Assembly (NCBI GenBank): GCA_029253325.1
Contig: JAQWZS010000051.1
Coordinates: 1 to 8,604, forward strand
Direction: 5' to 3'
DNA from: Bacteroidia bacterium
Lineage (GTDB): Bacteria > Bacteroidota > Bacteroidia > NS11-12g > UBA9320
Length of the DNA stretch: 8,604 nt
Under the pieces are notes generated by a model. The model did not search any database. It was not told where the DNA came from and saw nothing but the letters and a program-made list of their open reading frames with translations. The position numbers and the translations under genes are program-made. Positions 6,527-8,604 of the stretch are shown piece by piece; position 1 is the first letter of the stretch; each line of letters starts with the position of its first letter.

Positions 6527-8604
6527 TTATAGATTGATGTTTTCGGTTAACCCTCCTACACTGATCATATAGTCACCAGGCTCTGTAACCCATTGGTTAT
6601 TGCTATTTACAAAAGCTAATTCATCTCTTTCAATTACAAATTCAAGCTTAATAGTCTCACCAGCTTTGATCATTTGTTTATTAAAAGCTCTTAGTCTCTT
6701 TACAGAGGGCGTTATTCTTGCATATAAATCTGACACAAATACTAAAACTGACTCCTTACCATCACGCAGCCCTGTATTTTTGACATTTATAGAAATAGTT
6801 ATTGATTCATTATTATCTTTATTAACTATCAAATCTGAGTATTCAAAATCTGTATAACTCAAGCCGTGCCCAAACTCATACTCGGGATCAAAAGCTTCTA
6901 ATCCGAAATCTATATTTAACTGATCAGTATACTTATGATCATATAATATTAATGAATTTGTATGTTTTGGATAGGTAATGGGCAGTTTGCCGCTTGGATT
7001 AATTTCTCCAGATAAAACATCTGCTAATGCATCCGAACCATTTTCTGAAGGCTGATATGCTAAAACTATGGACTCACACAATGGTTCAATTTCATGAATG
7101 ACACGAGCTCTATTTTGAACAAGAACCAATACGATTGGCTTACCCAATTTTGCTAACCCTTTAACATATTCTACCTGAGCTCTTTCAAGATTTAATGAAT
7201 GAATATCACCAGGCTTTTCAGTAGAAGGAAACTCACCCATACATGCTATAATTAAATCTGAATTTTGAGCTTTATTGTAAGCTATTTTTTCTTGAATGAG
7301 TGTATCTATATCACAACCTTGTTCAAAGGTAACATCAGTGAAATTTGCCTGTATTGCACCTAAAATCGTATTTTTAGTTGTGTCATCCCATTGTTCATCT
7401 GTACCCTGCCATGTTCTACCCCACGAACCATTAATCATAGTTAAAGAATTAGCCATAGGTCCTGTAACAAATACTTTTTTGTCTGCTGAAATAGGTAGAA
7501 CTCCATTAGAATTTTTTAGCAGTGTAATTGCTTCTGCTGCAATTTGATAACTATGATTTACAAAACTATCTGAGGCCACCAATGGGTACTTATGATTATC
7601 TGGAGTAAAAGGATCCTCAAATAATCCTAAACGTTGCTTCATAACTAGGATTCTTCGAACCGACTCATCAATTCTTGACATGGGAACTTCCCCCTCATTA
7701 ACCAATTCCAACAATAAATCAGAAAATTCGTAATCATTGGGAACCATGCTCATATCAATACCCGCATTAATTGCCATTTTAACCGCTTCCTTCATGGTTG
7801 GAGCAACTTTATGAAATTGATGAAGTTTGATAATATCTTCCCAATCCGTTACTGCAACACCATCAAACTTAAGCTCTGTTCGAAGTAAGTCAGTCAAAAT
7901 GCGTTTATCGGCATGTACAGGAATTCCATTAACATCACCTGAGTTGATCATTACACTCAATGAACCCGCATCAATTGCTGCCTCAAAAGTAGGTAAGAAA
8001 TATTCCCTCAATTGAGTCTCAGGAATATATGCTGTTGTTCTATCCTTGCCAGTAAATGACCAACTGTAACCTAAGAAGTGTTTCATACAACTAGCCACAC
8101 GATATGGGTCAGAAGCGTCATCCCCCTGATATCCTTCTATAGTTGCAACTCCCATTTTTTTGCAGAGATATACATCTTCACCATACGTTTCAAAAACTCT
8201 ACTCCAAAGAGGCTGACGAGCAACATCTAAAACTGGAGAAAAATTCCACGGAATACCAGACGCTCGTGTTTCATAAGCAGTCATTGCTGCAGCTTGTTTT
8301 GCCATGTCAGGATTAAACGTAGCAGCTTGAGCCAAAGGCTGAGGAAACAACGTTCCTCCCAATAAATAATTTGCTCCATGAATTGCATCTATCCCGTAAA
8401 TAATCGGAACACCGTGATTAGTTTCTGTTGTAGCAATCGACTGAATCGTTCTTATAATATCATTCCAATGCTCAAGGGTGTATGCATGTCCTCCAACATT
8501 TAACATACTTCCAATTCCATACTCGACAATTGCTTTACGTAATTTAGCTGAATCTAGTTCGTGTGGTTCTTTTAAATTGAATACCTCGCCTACAGAAATT
8601 ACAT
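6527..8604 (-). CDS. GH3 beta-glucosidase-type exo-glucosidase, 5' end outside the window
   Basis: The reading frame stays open from the stop (6527-6529) to the right edge, giving at least 691 residues. The first ATG in the window (8504-8506) is internal: the 32 codons before it (VISVGEVFN..., ending EYGIGS) continue the GH3 N-terminal domain. Only the signal peptide and the first few dozen residues should be missing. Landmarks, numbered from that internal Met: GIDAIHG (38-44), KHFLGY (142-147), the nucleophile D221 in AVTDWED (bases 7844-7846), the probable acid/base E430 in STEKPGD (bases 7217-7219), GHGLSYTDFEY (546-556) and a C-terminal fibronectin-III-like domain (about 565-650). The order is thus TIM-like barrel, alpha/beta sandwich, FnIII-like. 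The STEKPGD region resembles barley ExoI-type exo-beta-glucanases, suggesting release of glucose from beta-1,3/1,4-glucan oligosaccharides; the exact linkage is inferred. It converges on the GH16 gene with 8 nt between the stop codons, and its promoter lies off the window. Confidence 0.95.
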   Translation of the reverse strand, partial: VISVGEVFNLKEPHELDSAKLRKAIVEYGIGSMLNVGGHAYTLEHWNDIIRTIQSIATTETNHGVPIIYGIDAIHGANYLLGGTLFPQPLAQAATFNPDMAKQAAAMTAYETRASGIPWNFSPVLDVARQPLWSRVFETYGEDVYLCKKMGVATIEGYQGDDASDPYRVASCMKHFLGYSWSFTGKDRTTAYIPETQLREYFLPTFEAAIDAGSLSVMINSGDVNGIPVHADKRILTDLLRTELKFDGVAVTDWEDIIKLHQFHKVAPTMKEAVKMAINAGIDMSMVPNDYEFSDLLLELVNEGEVPMSRIDESVRRILVMKQRLGLFEDPFTPDNHKYPLVASDSFVNHSYQIAAEAITLLKNSNGVLPISADKKVFVTGPMANSLTMINGSWGRTWQGTDEQWDDTTKNTILGAIQANFTDVTFEQGCDIDTLIQEKIAYNKAQNSDLIIACMGEFPSTEKPGDIHSLNLERAQVEYVKGLAKLGKPIVLVLVQNRARVIHEIEPLCESIVLAYQPSENGSDALADVLSGEINPSGKLPITYPKHTNSLILYDHKYTDQLNIDFGLEAFDPEYEFGHGLSYTDFEYSDLIVNKDNNESITISINVKNTGLRDGKESVLVFVSDLYARITPSVKRLRAFNKQMIKAGETIKLEFVIERDELAFVNSNNQWVTEPGDYMISVGGLTENINL

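Noticed and set aside
6515..6530. Hairpin ATAAA/TTTAT between the two convergent genes as a bidirectional terminator
   Set aside because: The 5-bp stem is made only of A-T pairs and overlaps both stop codons. It is too weak to call a terminator.
6545..6552. Palindrome GGTTAACC near the GH16/GH3 junction as an operator or terminator stem
   Set aside because: It lies within the GH3 coding sequence, has no loop or T-run, and an isolated 8-bp palindrome is expected by chance.
8504..8506. ATG as the start of the GH3 gene
   Set aside because: The frame stays open upstream to the window edge and encodes recognisable GH3 N-terminal sequence (VISVGEVFN and so on), so this methionine is internal.

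Overview
The window comes from an AT-rich bacterium of the phylum Bacteroidota. Three things in the sequence point there: the first 114 bases encode the end of a type B C-terminal sorting domain of the type IX secretion system (T9SS, confined to Bacteroidota); no gene start has a convincing Shine-Dalgarno sequence; and an exact match to the Bacteroidota -7 promoter element (TAnnTTTG) lies upstream of the glucanase gene. The gene content fits a marine or soil polysaccharide degrader of the Flavobacteriia or Cytophagia type; I cannot resolve the class from this sequence.

Layout. Bases 1-114 are the 3' end of a secreted, T9SS-exported protein, closed by a perfect 15-bp hairpin terminator (131-164). 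A four-gene, same-strand housekeeping operon follows (253-5112): a long RelA/SpoT-family (p)ppGpp synthetase/hydrolase, a Fur-family metalloregulator, adenylosuccinate synthase (purA) and malonyl-CoA:ACP transacylase (fabD). The gaps are 6, 0 and 3 nt, so the four genes are almost certainly co-transcribed. A weak hairpin with a T-run ends the operon. The 284-nt non-coding stretch 5113-5396 holds a candidate promoter and two long-range 8-bp inverted repeats. It leads into a GH16 laminarinase-type lipoprotein (5397-6518). A GH3 beta-glucosidase-type gene converges on it from the other strand (6527 to the right edge, 5' end missing), with only 8 nt between the two stop codons.

How the genes work together. 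The operon joins alarmone metabolism, metal-responsive regulation, the committed step from IMP to AMP, and the loading step of fatty-acid synthesis, all of them growth-rate functions. The GH16/GH3 pair looks like a small beta-1,3-glucan (laminarin-like) unit: the surface lipoprotein GH16 would cut the polymer internally, and the GH3 would release glucose from the oligosaccharides. No SusC/SusD genes are visible; if this is part of a polysaccharide utilisation locus, the rest must lie to the right of the window.

I see no mobile element, CRISPR array, tRNA or rRNA, and no clear evidence of a new biological system. The least explained part is the intergenic region before the GH16 gene.
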